Assembly (NCBI GenBank): GCA_963714795.1
Contig: CAVQPS010000006.1
Span: 1 to 64,000, forward strand
Length of the DNA: 64,000 bases
Direction: 5' to 3'
DNA from: DATIXJ01 sp963714795
Lineage (GTDB): Bacteria; Bacteroidota; Ignavibacteria; UBA10030; SZUA-254
Shown: positions 25,576 to 34,577 of the stretch, one piece after another
Layout: each line of letters opens with the position of its first letter
Numbering within the stretch: the first letter of the stretch is position 1
Position numbers and translations under genes: made by a program
The notes under the pieces: model-generated
The model's input: the letters and a program-made list of their open reading frames with translations, nothing else
What the model was told of the DNA's origin: nothing
The model's database searches: none

Positions 25576-27231
25576 ATGCGAAAAGAAATTATTATCAATG
25601 CCACTGCGAACGAAATTCGCATTGCGATAACGGAGGATAAGCGGTTAGCCGAGCTCTATGTCGAAACCCCCGAAAAAGAGCGAATGGTCGGCGATATTCA
25701 CATGGGGAAAGTTGCAAAAGTAATGCCCGGAATCCGGGCAGCCTTCATCGATCTCGGTCTCAAGCAGGACGCCTTTCTTCATTTTTCAGATATCGGAAGT
25801 TCGTTCAGTGAATATTCTTCGCTGATCGGCGATGACGATTCCGATGTCGATACCAATGATGATGCCGAGGACGAAGAACCTTCTCAAGTCCGGGTGCCTT
25901 CTTCCGGTACGGAAACGAATGTTGCTCCCGCTCCTACACCGGCACCACCGGTTCAACAACAACCGCAGCGCAGACCCCCCCGCGAAAATAACAGGCAATT
26001 TCCCATACCGGATTTGAAACGCGGACAGGATATTCTTGTCCAGATCACGAAAGAGCCGGTCGGGAAAAAAGGCGTCCGTGTCACGTCAGAAATTTCGCTC
26101 CCCGGTCGATTCCTTGTCCTCTTGCCCTTCGACGGAAAAATCGGAGTTTCCAAAAAGGTCCAAAATTTTAAAGAGAAGCGCCGGTTGCGGAGAATCGTTC
26201 GCAGTATGCTTCCCGAAGGATTCGGTGTCATCATTCGTACCGTTGCTCAGGAACAGGATGAGAATTCGTTGAAGGCGGATCTGGAAGGTTTGATTCAAAC
26301 ATGGCGTGACATCGAAAAAAATATCAAGACCGAACAGGCACCGGCGCTCATGTACAAAGACATGGCAACGACATCGAGCGTTATCCGCGATCTGTTTACC
26401 GACTCCGTTGAGCGCGTTGTCGTCGACTCAAAAAAATTGTTTAAAGAAATCCGCACTTATGTCAAACAGGTTTCTCCCCAGCTTGTCGAAAAAATCGAAT
26501 TGTATTCAAAGCGGGAACCGGTTTTCGATGTGTATGGCGTTGAAAAAGAAATTGCGACCGCGCTCAGCAGAAAAGTATGGCTGAAAAGCGGCGGCTATAT
26601 CATCATCGAACAGACCGAAGCCATGCTTGTGGTCGATGTGAACAGCGGCAGGTATGCCGCGAAGCGCGAACAGGAATTGAATTCTCTCCGTACCAACCTC
26701 GAAGCGGCGCGGGAAGTATGCCGGCAATTGCGTCTCCGGGATATCGGCGGCATTATTGTTATCGATTTCATCGACCTGGATGATGAGCGGAACAAGAAAA
26801 AGATTTACGATGAGTTGAGAAAAGAATTCCGGAAAGACCGTGCAAAAGTGACGGTTATTCCGATGACGGAAATCGGGCTTGCGCAAATTACCCGCCAGCG
26901 CATCCGGCAGAATATTCTCCAGAGTTTCAGCGAGCCCTGCCCGGTCTGCGGCGGCGGCGGTATCGTTCAATCCAAATCGAGCATCGTGAATCATATTGAA
27001 CGCTGGATCAGAAGGTTCAAAATGGAAACACACGAATGGCGGTTACAACTCACCGTTCATCCGTCGATCGGCGCTTATTTAAAAGAGGGAACGATCAGCC
27101 GGTTGACGAAAATGAAATTTAAATATTTGATCGGCATTAAATTACTGGAAGATTCAAAAACACCTCTTGCGGAATTCCGCTTCACATCTCCAAAACAAAA
27201 TAAAGATGTGACGGACCAATATAATTTTTGA
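25576..27231 (+). CDS. rng: Ribonuclease G/E family endoribonuclease
   Basis: A 551-residue RNase G-type enzyme that cleaves single-stranded, AU-rich RNA with 5' monophosphate sensing, and processes rRNA precursors. The S1 domain (VGDIHMGKVAKVMPGIRAAF, from about 35) is interrupted at about residues 85-140 by an acidic then Pro/Gln-rich stretch that looks disordered. The catalytic aspartates are in VVDVNSGRY (about 350) and IDFIDLDDE (about 395). The zinc link CPVCGGGG is near 455. The small domain completes the G-type length; there is no long RNase E degradosome tail. rng is followed closely by the transaldolase gene. Confidence 0.93.
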   Translation: MRKEIIINATANEIRIAITEDKRLAELYVETPEKERMVGDIHMGKVAKVMPGIRAAFIDLGLKQDAFLHFSDIGSSFSEYSSLIGDDDSDVDTNDDAEDEEPSQVRVPSSGTETNVAPAPTPAPPVQQQPQRRPPRENNRQFPIPDLKRGQDILVQITKEPVGKKGVRVTSEISLPGRFLVLLPFDGKIGVSKKVQNFKEKRRLRRIVRSMLPEGFGVIIRTVAQEQDENSLKADLEGLIQTWRDIEKNIKTEQAPALMYKDMATTSSVIRDLFTDSVERVVVDSKKLFKEIRTYVKQVSPQLVEKIELYSKREPVFDVYGVEKEIATALSRKVWLKSGGYIIIEQTEAMLVVDVNSGRYAAKREQELNSLRTNLEAAREVCRQLRLRDIGGIIVIDFIDLDDERNKKKIYDELRKEFRKDRAKVTVIPMTEIGLAQITRQRIRQNILQSFSEPCPVCGGGGIVQSKSSIVNHIERWIRRFKMETHEWRLQLTVHPSIGAYLKEGTISRLTKMKFKYLIGIKLLEDSKTPLAEFRFTSPKQNKDVTDQYNF

Positions 27232-27245
27232 TGAAAGGAAAATGA

Positions 27246-27899
27246 ATGAAGATTTTTATCGATACGGCGAACCTTGCCGAAATTACTGAAGCCGCCAGCA
27301 TGGGCGTTATCGATGGCGTTACCACCAATCCGAGCCTGGTTGCCAAAGAAGGAAAAGAATTTAAACAGCTTCTGAAAGAAATCTGTGCGGTAGTCGACGG
27401 AGATATCAGTGCGGAAGTGGTTGCAACCGATCTCGACGGTATGTTAAAAGAAGGCCGCGACCTTGCAAAAATTCATGATAACATCGTCGTGAAAGTTCCG
27501 TTGACGAAAGACGGATTGAAAGCGGTGAAACGATTTAAATCGGAAGGCATCCGCACAAATGTGACGTTATGTTTTTCGCCGAATCAGGCACTGCTCGCCG
27601 CGAAGGCAGGCGCATATATCATCAGCCCGTTCGTCGGCAGACTCGACGATATCAGCACCGACGGTATGGCATTGATCGAGCAGATCCTGACGATCTACCA
27701 TAATTATGGATTCGATACGCAAGTGCTCGTTGCCAGCATCCGCCACCCGATGCATGTTGTCGAATCGGCGCTGATGGGTGCCCACATCGGGACGATGCCG
27801 TACAGCGTTATCACACAACTGATCAAGCATCCGTTGACCGATATCGGTCTGGAACGCTTTCTCGCCGATTGGAAAAAATCTCAGCAGAAAACTTCATGA
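27246..27899 (+). CDS. tal: Transaldolase, small (TalC/FSA) type
   Basis: A 217-residue TIM-barrel class I aldolase. The Schiff-base lysine is K83 in VVKVPLT, with the signature GVTTNPSL at residues 24-31. Residue 129, in ISPFVGRLDD, is Phe as in transaldolase B rather than Tyr as in E. coli fructose-6-phosphate aldolase (APYVNR). This favours transaldolase activity (dihydroxyacetone transfer between sugar phosphates in the pentose phosphate pathway). AAAGGA precedes the ATG. Its stop overlaps the gcvT start (ATGA). Confidence 0.92.
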   Translation: MKIFIDTANLAEITEAASMGVIDGVTTNPSLVAKEGKEFKQLLKEICAVVDGDISAEVVATDLDGMLKEGRDLAKIHDNIVVKVPLTKDGLKAVKRFKSEGIRTNVTLCFSPNQALLAAKAGAYIISPFVGRLDDISTDGMALIEQILTIYHNYGFDTQVLVASIRHPMHVVESALMGAHIGTMPYSVITQLIKHPLTDIGLERFLADWKKSQQKTS

Positions 27900-28984
27900 A
27901 ACGAACAGCTTTTTTTTCCATTCACCAGCGTCTGAGAGCGAAAATCGTACCGTTCGCAGGTTATGAAATGCCTGTTCAATATGCCGGTATCATCGAAGAG
28001 CATAAATCTGTCCGAAACCATGTCGGAATGTTCGATGTGTCGCACATGGGTGAGTTCGAAATTTCCGGAAAAGATGCATGTGCGCTTGTCCAGCAGGTAA
28101 CGACGAACGATGTATCGAAATTAACGGCGGGAAAAATTCAATACTCGGCAATGTGTTATCCCGATGGCGGCATCATCGACGATTTGCTGGTGTATAATCT
28201 CGGTGACCGGTTCATGCTTGTTGTGAATGCTTCCAATATTTCAAAAGATTTCGAATGGATCCGATCTCAAATCGGCACGCTTGATGTTCAGCTTGTCGAT
28301 AAGAGTGATAGTATTTCGCTGCTTGCCGTTCAAGGTCCGCAGTCACTCGCGACGCTTCAAAAAATTTCTTCTGTCGATCTTTCATCGCTGGTGTATTATT
28401 CGTTTACCAGGGGAAAAATTGCCGGTACGGAGATGATCATTTCGAGAACCGGATATACCGGGGAATTGGGATTCGAATTGTATTTTGATTCGTCAGTTTC
28501 CACGGCAGAAACGGTCTGGAATGCAATTATGGAAGCCGGAAAAGAATTTTCGATCAAGCCGATCGGTTTGGGTGCACGTGATACTCTCCGCCTGGAGATG
28601 GGATTTTGTCTTTATGGAAACGATATCGATCAAACGACGAATCCGCTGGAAGCCGGTTTAGGGTGGATTACGAAATTGGATAAAGGAAATTTTTCCGGCA
28701 AGGAAGCGATTCTGAAAACGAAACAGGAAGGGCTCAAACGGAAGCTTGTCGGATTCGTGATGGAAGAAGAACGCGCGTTTCCCCGTCATGGCTATGAGAT
28801 TCACGATAATAATGCTTCGGTCGGTACCGTAACCAGCGGAACGGTCTCACCCATTCTCGAAAAAGGAATAGGTATGGGATATGTCCGATCGGATATTGCC
28901 CGGGCGGAAACACCGATTGCTGTTCTGATCCGCGGAAAATCCGTCTGTGGAAAAATTGTAAAAATGCCGTTCATTCAAAAATGA
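27896..28984 (+). CDS. gcvT: Glycine cleavage system aminomethyltransferase (T protein)
   Basis: A 362-residue T protein that moves the methylene group from lipoyl-bound aminomethyl to tetrahydrofolate. Recognisable segments are the N-terminal FAGYEMPVQYAGI, MFDVSHMGEFEISG, QGPQSLATLQ, SRTGYTGELGFELY (folate-binding) and the C-terminal GTVTSGTVSPIL. The start is the ATG at 27896 that overlaps the tal stop; the frame is open nine codons further upstream but inside tal. gcvH and gcvP are not in the window. Its stop in turn overlaps the comB start. Confidence 0.94.
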   Translation: MKRTAFFSIHQRLRAKIVPFAGYEMPVQYAGIIEEHKSVRNHVGMFDVSHMGEFEISGKDACALVQQVTTNDVSKLTAGKIQYSAMCYPDGGIIDDLLVYNLGDRFMLVVNASNISKDFEWIRSQIGTLDVQLVDKSDSISLLAVQGPQSLATLQKISSVDLSSLVYYSFTRGKIAGTEMIISRTGYTGELGFELYFDSSVSTAETVWNAIMEAGKEFSIKPIGLGARDTLRLEMGFCLYGNDIDQTTNPLEAGLGWITKLDKGNFSGKEAILKTKQEGLKRKLVGFVMEEERAFPRHGYEIHDNNASVGTVTSGTVSPILEKGIGMGYVRSDIARAETPIAVLIRGKSVCGKIVKMPFIQK

Positions 28985-29745
28985 AAACCATGCAGGTAAA
29001 GAAACAAATTCACATTGAAGTCTATTTCACGCCGAATCATCTCGATGAGATGCAGTTGAAGGATAAAAACATCGTCATCATCGACGTTCTCCGGGCCAGC
29101 ACGTCGATTATTACCGCTTTGCATCATGGTGCGAAGGAAATTATTCCGGTCAGTACGGTTGAGAATGCCGTGAAGATTTCCGGCAGTTTGTTCGGCGACG
29201 TGACGCTCCGTGCCGGTGAACGCAATGCAAAAATGATCGAAGGATTTAATCTCGGAAATTCCCCGTTGGAATACACCGAAGAAGTCGTCAAAGGAAAATC
29301 GATTATCCTGATGACGACGAACGGTTCGGTCGCGATTGTCAAAGGAAAGCATGCACAGCACCTTGTCGTGGCAGGTTTTGTGAATATGCGGCCGGTTGTT
29401 CAATTTATCGGGGAACTGGAAAGCGACTGTATGATCATTTGCGCAGGGAAAGAAAATCATTTTTGTCTCGAAGATGCTGTCTGTGCCGGCAGAATTATCA
29501 ATGAATTGGAAAAAAATTACAAATCGGATTTCATCCTCGATGATGCCGCAGTCGCCGCATCCACGCTCGACAAAACATTCGGTAAGAATATTCTGAAAAT
29601 GCTGAAAAGTTCCGAACATGGACAATATCTCACATCGATCGGCTTCGGAGATGATCTCAAGGTATGTTCGGAAATTGATTCCATGGATGCTCTCCCGACT
29701 CTTGTCGGAAATATTCTTCGATCAGGAAAGAAACCGGCGGCGTAA
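28981..29745 (+). CDS. comB: ComB-family 2-phosphosulfolactate phosphatase
   Basis: A 254-residue Mg-dependent phosphatase of the ComB family. In methanogens it hydrolyses 2-phosphosulfolactate on the way to coenzyme M, but bacterial members occur widely without that pathway. The hallmark DVLRASTSIITAL is near residue 39, the NLGNSPLEY segment near 85 and LMTTNGSVAI near 105. No comA or comC is adjacent. The ATG at 28981 overlaps the gcvT stop by four bases. The true substrate in this organism is uncertain. Confidence 0.82.
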   Translation: MKTMQVKKQIHIEVYFTPNHLDEMQLKDKNIVIIDVLRASTSIITALHHGAKEIIPVSTVENAVKISGSLFGDVTLRAGERNAKMIEGFNLGNSPLEYTEEVVKGKSIILMTTNGSVAIVKGKHAQHLVVAGFVNMRPVVQFIGELESDCMIICAGKENHFCLEDAVCAGRIINELEKNYKSDFILDDAAVAASTLDKTFGKNILKMLKSSEHGQYLTSIGFGDDLKVCSEIDSMDALPTLVGNILRSGKKPAA

Positions 29746-29774
29746 CATCTTTTCCACGATGCGTTGAGAGAAAG

Positions 29775-32192
29775 ATGGCTGAAAAAGTAAAAAATATTTC
29801 CAATACTCCCGCAAAAAAAACCGCACCACGCCGATCGCACCCCGGACGGAAACGGCACATCCTTGCCATTATCATCATCGTTGCAGGGTTCATCGCTTTA
29901 CTGAGCATCCTGAGTTATTCGAAGCAGGATGAAATCGTTCTCGGGAAACTTTCCTTGTTCGATATCCTTCGTCTTCCGTTCAATGAGCAGGTCAAAGGAC
30001 TCGCTGGCGAATTGCACAATCATCTCGGAATGATCGGTGCTTTTGTTGCCTATTTCTTTATCAATGACACGATCGGATACGCATCCGTCATTCTTCCCGT
30101 TTTCATGATGCTGTGGGGATGGGTTTTGCTGAGGAAAAAACCAATCGGCCGTGAAGCGACATTCACAAATTATGCGATTATCTTCGGCTTACTCCTGTCC
30201 TCGATCTTCGGTGTCGCGAATCTTATTATCGAGAATATCGATAAAGAATGGAGCGGCGTTGTCGGCGCTTTTGTCGCGGAGGTCTCGACCAAACTCCTCG
30301 GAACCGTCGGTGCATCCATTATTCTCTTCACCGGTTTATGTATTACGGTTATTCTTGCCATCGATCTTGATATTCATAAATCACTCGAACGATTGTCGGC
30401 GGCGTGGGCATTTTTATCCGCCAGGCTTTTTCATCCAAAACCGCATTCAGAAATTCTCGATTTGACAGACGAATCGGATGTCATGATCAACAAGACTTCG
30501 GAAGAGGAACCGATGGCGCACGCGGGAGAAAGATTTGCCGCCGAACCTGAACCGGAATTTCCGGAAATTGAAGAACCATTTGAGGAATCGACAGATATTG
30601 AAGAACCTGTTCCGGTGAAGTTGCACATTCAGGAAAAAAAACACGAACCACCGGTGACGGTACCGCTTCCGGAATCGGCTTCGAAGCAGATTGAACAGGG
30701 AGAAGAGATCGATTATGTTTTTCCGTCCGTCGAACTGCTCGATTCGCCGCGTCAATCCGATACCATTCCCGATGAAGAATTAAAAGCGAACGCTGAGCTT
30801 GTCCGCGCGAAGCTTTCGAATTTTGGAGTAGAAATTGAAAGTGTCAGTGTAACGCCGGGACCGGTGGTGACGTTGTACGAACTTGTGCCTGCCTCCGGCG
30901 TGAAGATCAGCCGCATCGTCAGTCTTGCCGACGATCTTGCACTTGCTCTTGCAGCAAAAGGAATTCGCATCATGGCTCCGATTCCGGGAAAAAGCGCGGT
31001 CGGTGTGGAAATTCCCAATCACAATCCGTCGACGGTCCATTTGCGGAGCGTTTTGAATTCGACAAAATTCCGCGAGGCAAAAGCGAACCTGCCGATTGCT
31101 CTCGGCAAAACGATTTCCGGTGATGTCTATACCGATGATCTTTCGAAGATGCCGCATTTGTTGATTGCCGGCTCGACCGGTTCCGGAAAAAGTGTCGGTA
31201 TCAATACCATTCTGGCAAGTCTTTTGTTCCGGCTTCATCCGTCTGAAGTAAAATTCGTCATCATCGATCCCAAAAAAATCGAATTGACACAGTACGCAAA
31301 ATTGAAATATCATTTCCTTGCCATTTCGCCGGACATCAATCAGGAAATCATTACATCGCCCGATCATGCCGTGAACGCGCTCAAAGGCGTCGAGACGGAA
31401 ATGGAAAGAAGGTACGACCGGCTTGCATCTGCCGGCGTCCGGAATATTCAGGATTATAACGAGCGGCTGAAGTCGGGCCGGTTGAAAAATTCCGAGACCG
31501 TCGTTCATTCCGTTATGCCGTATTTGGTCGTTGTGATCGATGAACTTGCGGATTTGATGATGACTGCCGCACGCGAAGTCGAGGAGCCGATTGCCCGTCT
31601 TGCCCAGCTTGCCCGTGCCGTCGGTATTCATCTCGTTCTCGCAACACAACGTCCGTCGGTCGATGTCATCACCGGCGTCATCAAAGCCAATTTCCCTGCG
31701 CGTATTGCCTACCAGGTTTCATCAAAAACGGATTCGCGCACGATTCTCGACATGAACGGAGCCGAACAACTTCTCGGCGCCGGGGATATGCTGTATCTTC
31801 CTGCCGGGACGCCGAAACCAATTCGTATTCAAAATGCGTTTATATCTTCAGATGAGGTTGAACGGTTAACGGATCATATTGCCAAACAGCAAGGATACAG
31901 TAAACCGTTTTATTTGCCGTCGATTCTCGAGAAAAAACGTTCCGGCTTTGGTGAATCTTCCGGTTCGCGTGACGAATTTTTTGAAGATGCTGCCCGTTTG
32001 ATCGTGAGGCATCAGCAGGGATCCGTGTCCTTGCTGCAACGGCGACTGAAGGTCGGGTATTCCCGTGCGGCACGGCTTGTCGATGAACTCGAAGCCGCCG
32101 GAATCGTCGGTCCGTTTGACGGTAGCAAAGCGCGCCTCGTATTGGTCGAAAACGATGAACAGCTTGACCGTATTTTGCAAACCCTGGAATAA
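29775..32192 (+). CDS. ftsK: DNA translocase FtsK/SpoIIIE
   Basis: An 805-residue septal DNA pump that clears chromosome termini and activates dimer resolution. About four N-terminal membrane helices (roughly 28-200) anchor it. A short acidic/proline-rich linker (about 220-330) follows. The motor domain has Walker A GSTGSGKS at 466-473, Walker B VVVIDELADLMM near 590 and LATQRPSVDVITG near 625. A C-terminal winged-helix gamma domain (SVSLLQRRLKVGYSRAARL, about 745-765) recognises polar DNA motifs. The linker is much shorter than in E. coli FtsK and typical of SpoIIIE-sized proteins. Confidence 0.94.
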   Translation: MAEKVKNISNTPAKKTAPRRSHPGRKRHILAIIIIVAGFIALLSILSYSKQDEIVLGKLSLFDILRLPFNEQVKGLAGELHNHLGMIGAFVAYFFINDTIGYASVILPVFMMLWGWVLLRKKPIGREATFTNYAIIFGLLLSSIFGVANLIIENIDKEWSGVVGAFVAEVSTKLLGTVGASIILFTGLCITVILAIDLDIHKSLERLSAAWAFLSARLFHPKPHSEILDLTDESDVMINKTSEEEPMAHAGERFAAEPEPEFPEIEEPFEESTDIEEPVPVKLHIQEKKHEPPVTVPLPESASKQIEQGEEIDYVFPSVELLDSPRQSDTIPDEELKANAELVRAKLSNFGVEIESVSVTPGPVVTLYELVPASGVKISRIVSLADDLALALAAKGIRIMAPIPGKSAVGVEIPNHNPSTVHLRSVLNSTKFREAKANLPIALGKTISGDVYTDDLSKMPHLLIAGSTGSGKSVGINTILASLLFRLHPSEVKFVIIDPKKIELTQYAKLKYHFLAISPDINQEIITSPDHAVNALKGVETEMERRYDRLASAGVRNIQDYNERLKSGRLKNSETVVHSVMPYLVVVIDELADLMMTAAREVEEPIARLAQLARAVGIHLVLATQRPSVDVITGVIKANFPARIAYQVSSKTDSRTILDMNGAEQLLGAGDMLYLPAGTPKPIRIQNAFISSDEVERLTDHIAKQQGYSKPFYLPSILEKKRSGFGESSGSRDEFFEDAARLIVRHQQGSVSLLQRRLKVGYSRAARLVDELEAAGIVGPFDGSKARLVLVENDEQLDRILQTLE

Positions 32193-32199
32193 TCGAATA

Positions 32200-32838
32200 A
32201 TGCTCATGAGAAAAATATTGTTCATGGTCTTGTTGCTGATCCCGATCGTTTCCGTTTATGCCGACGATGACGCGGAATCAATCGTTTCTGCATTGCAAAA
32301 GAAATATGACGATGTCAAGGATATCTCCATCAGTTTTGTGCAGAATGTTCAATTTGCCGTGACACAGAATACTCAAACGTTCAGCGGCACGCTCGTGATG
32401 AAAAAGGGAAATAAGTACCGCATTGAAATGGAACAGCAAACCATCGTTACCGACGGAACGACAGTCTGGACATTCAACAAAGCGAATAACCAGGTGTTTG
32501 TCGACAAGTATAAAAATGATCCCCAATCGTTTTCACCCGATAAGATTTTAACGAATCTTCCCGATAATTATACTGCAGCGATTCTCGGGAAAGAAAAACA
32601 TGGTGATCACGACCTCACGATACTGAAACTCCTGCCGAAAAAATCCAGAATGAATATCAAATGGATGAAAGTGTGGGTCGATACCGATAGCTGGACGATG
32701 AAGAAAATTCAGGTATTCGATGCGAGCGAAAATCTTTGGACGTATGATGTGAATGATGTGCGAATGGATACCGGTATTGCCGATACACAATTCCATTTTG
32801 ATGCGCCTGCCGGTGTTGACGTGATCGATTTACGATGA
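32200..32838 (+). CDS. lolA: LolA-like periplasmic lipoprotein carrier
   Basis: A 212-residue exported protein. Its N-terminus MLMRKILFMVLLLIPIVSVY is a signal peptide, cleaved near YADDDAES. The mature part matches the LolA fold: the start VSALQKKYDDVKDISISFVQ, TFSGTLVMKKGNKYRIEMEQ and TVWTFNKANNQVFV. LolA carries lipoproteins through the periplasm to the outer membrane; no lolB or lolCDE is nearby. The second in-frame ATG at 32206 is equally possible. It starts eight bases after ftsK and ends just before the flippase-like gene, a recurrent ftsK-lolA neighbourhood. Confidence 0.85.
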   Translation: MLMRKILFMVLLLIPIVSVYADDDAESIVSALQKKYDDVKDISISFVQNVQFAVTQNTQTFSGTLVMKKGNKYRIEMEQQTIVTDGTTVWTFNKANNQVFVDKYKNDPQSFSPDKILTNLPDNYTAAILGKEKHGDHDLTILKLLPKKSRMNIKWMKVWVDTDSWTMKKIQVFDASENLWTYDVNDVRMDTGIADTQFHFDAPAGVDVIDLR

Positions 32839-32839
32839 A

Positions 32840-33892
32840 TTGTCCCGCTTGAAAACCGCACTTAAATATTTTTTCAGCATCGTTCTGACACTCGGCTTTT
32901 TGTATTTTGCATTCAAAGGAACCGATTTCGCCAGTCTCTGGCAAATCATTTCCCGTGCAAATTACTGGTGGATTGTTGCCATCATTCCGCCGCTGATGAT
33001 CAGTCATATGTTGCGTGCCTGGCGATGGAAATATTTTCTCCGGCCTATCAAAACGGATTTACGGTTTCGCAACCTGTTTTCGGCGACCATCGTCGGTTAC
33101 ATGATGAACAATGTGTTGCCGCGTGCCGGAGAAATTGCCCGGCCGTATGCGATCGGAAAACTGGAAGGAGTGTCGCGCAGTGCGGCATTCGGTACGATCA
33201 TCGTGGAACGGATTTTCGATCTGCTGTCGTTCATGGTCGTCATTGCATTAATTCCGGTCATGTATTCCGGACCGCTGACGCAAATATTTCCCTGGTTCGA
33301 GGAAACGAGCATCTGGATTTCCGTTATCACACTTGTTTCTCTTGGATGCCTTGTGTTTCTGATGATTCGGAGAGATATCGTTATTCGCCTCGTCCGGTTC
33401 GGGACACAATGGCTTTCGGAAAAACGGGCAACTGCCGTTGAACACATTGCCCATTCGTTTCTCGACGGATTTTTATTTTTGAAGGATGCCAAAAGCTATT
33501 TCATGATAATTTTTTTAAGTATTTGGATCTGGGTGTTTTATATTGTGATGATGTATTTTCCGCTGTTTGCATTCGATCTGCCGAAACAATATCATCTCGA
33601 TTGGAACGCGGCGTTCGTGATTCAAGCGATTTCGGCAATCGGCTTCATGCTTCCCACGCCCGGCGCTACCGGTTCGTATCATTATTTTGTGATCGAAACC
33701 ATGACGAAATTGTACGGCGTCGATCAGGAAGTTTCCCGGAGTTACGCTGCCGTGACTCATGCGGTGGGATTTATTGCGACAATGATTGTGGGCATATTTT
33801 ATTTCATCAAAGATAAACTTCATCTTGCAGAATTTTCGAAATCCGATGATATGGTGGATACGGTGACAGGAGAACTTCCTCATGGCTCATAA
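32840..33892 (+). CDS. Flippase-like integral membrane protein (UPF0104/LPG-synthase TM domain)
   Basis: A 350-residue polytopic protein with about eight helices that matches the UPF0104 family, i.e. the membrane part of MprF/AglD-type proteins. Family signatures are MLRAWRWKYFL near residue 57, the NNVLPRAGEIARPYAIG segment near 92 and FMLPTPGATGSYHYF near 270. It lacks a lysyl-transferase domain, so a lipid or glycolipid transport role is more likely than aminoacylation. The start is TTG 32840 immediately after the lolA stop. It overlaps the next gene by 11 bases. Confidence 0.82.
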   Translation: MSRLKTALKYFFSIVLTLGFLYFAFKGTDFASLWQIISRANYWWIVAIIPPLMISHMLRAWRWKYFLRPIKTDLRFRNLFSATIVGYMMNNVLPRAGEIARPYAIGKLEGVSRSAAFGTIIVERIFDLLSFMVVIALIPVMYSGPLTQIFPWFEETSIWISVITLVSLGCLVFLMIRRDIVIRLVRFGTQWLSEKRATAVEHIAHSFLDGFLFLKDAKSYFMIIFLSIWIWVFYIVMMYFPLFAFDLPKQYHLDWNAAFVIQAISAIGFMLPTPGATGSYHYFVIETMTKLYGVDQEVSRSYAAVTHAVGFIATMIVGIFYFIKDKLHLAEFSKSDDMVDTVTGELPHGS

Positions 33893-34547
33893 ATTTTGTT
33901 TGCTGGTTTTGTTGGTGGCTGGTTATACAACAATCAGCTTCGGTGATCCGGATTCGCTTTCATTCGACCACCGGTATTACGGCATCTCCGGTGGAATCGG
34001 CGTGACCATGATTAACGTCGGCGACGTCGTCGATTTTATCAGCAACGGAACGAACCAAAGCCGGTTTGCCACTGCCGGAGAATTTTTCGGCGCTGCAGAA
34101 ATTCAGGTCGCCGATGAATGGGGAGTGAAACTGGAATATTCTTCACTTGTCAATTCATACAATATTCCTCAATCGGGCATTGCTCTTTCGTATTCCTATA
34201 ATGTTCAGATGCCGTCGATCATTCTTCACCGCATCATTACCGGCAAAGGATATTTACTGAAGTTCGGCGGTGGTGGAGGATATCACATGGCTTCTTTCAA
34301 TCAGGATTATCCGTCGGGTCATCCTTCGTATTCGGCGAAAGGGGTCGGATTGAAACTTGATGCCGAAGGAAACAGTGCATTCGACGAGCATTTATTTGCT
34401 TTCATAGGTGCCGATGTACGTGACGATATTCTCGGAACACTTAAGGATTCGCAGGGAAATGCTCTCATCAACCCTTCGTATGGAACGAATGTCAAAATGA
34501 ATTTTATCAGTGTCGGCATAAAATTCGGATTAAGTTATTTTTTTTAA
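33882..34547 (+). CDS. Probable outer-membrane beta-barrel protein
   Basis: A 221-residue exported protein (signal peptide about residues 1-20). The mature part alternates glycine-rich, aromatic strands (GISGGIGVTMINVG, LLKFGGGGGYHMAS) and ends in an aromatic-rich strand, KFGLSYFF, with the terminal Phe that typifies outer-membrane barrels. No specific family is recognised. The gene overlaps the flippase-like gene by 11 bases, so both are translated together, probably in the same envelope process as LolA. Confidence 0.65.
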   Translation: MAHKFCLLVLLVAGYTTISFGDPDSLSFDHRYYGISGGIGVTMINVGDVVDFISNGTNQSRFATAGEFFGAAEIQVADEWGVKLEYSSLVNSYNIPQSGIALSYSYNVQMPSIILHRIITGKGYLLKFGGGGGYHMASFNQDYPSGHPSYSAKGVGLKLDAEGNSAFDEHLFAFIGADVRDDILGTLKDSQGNALINPSYGTNVKMNFISVGIKFGLSYFF

Positions 34548-34577
34548 ATCATCATCATTCATCTTCAAGGAGATAGT

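Noticed and set aside
25337..25640. A plus-strand open frame of about 97 codons upstream of and overlapping the rng start.
   Set aside because: It runs into rng in another frame, has no ribosome site and encodes no recognisable domain.
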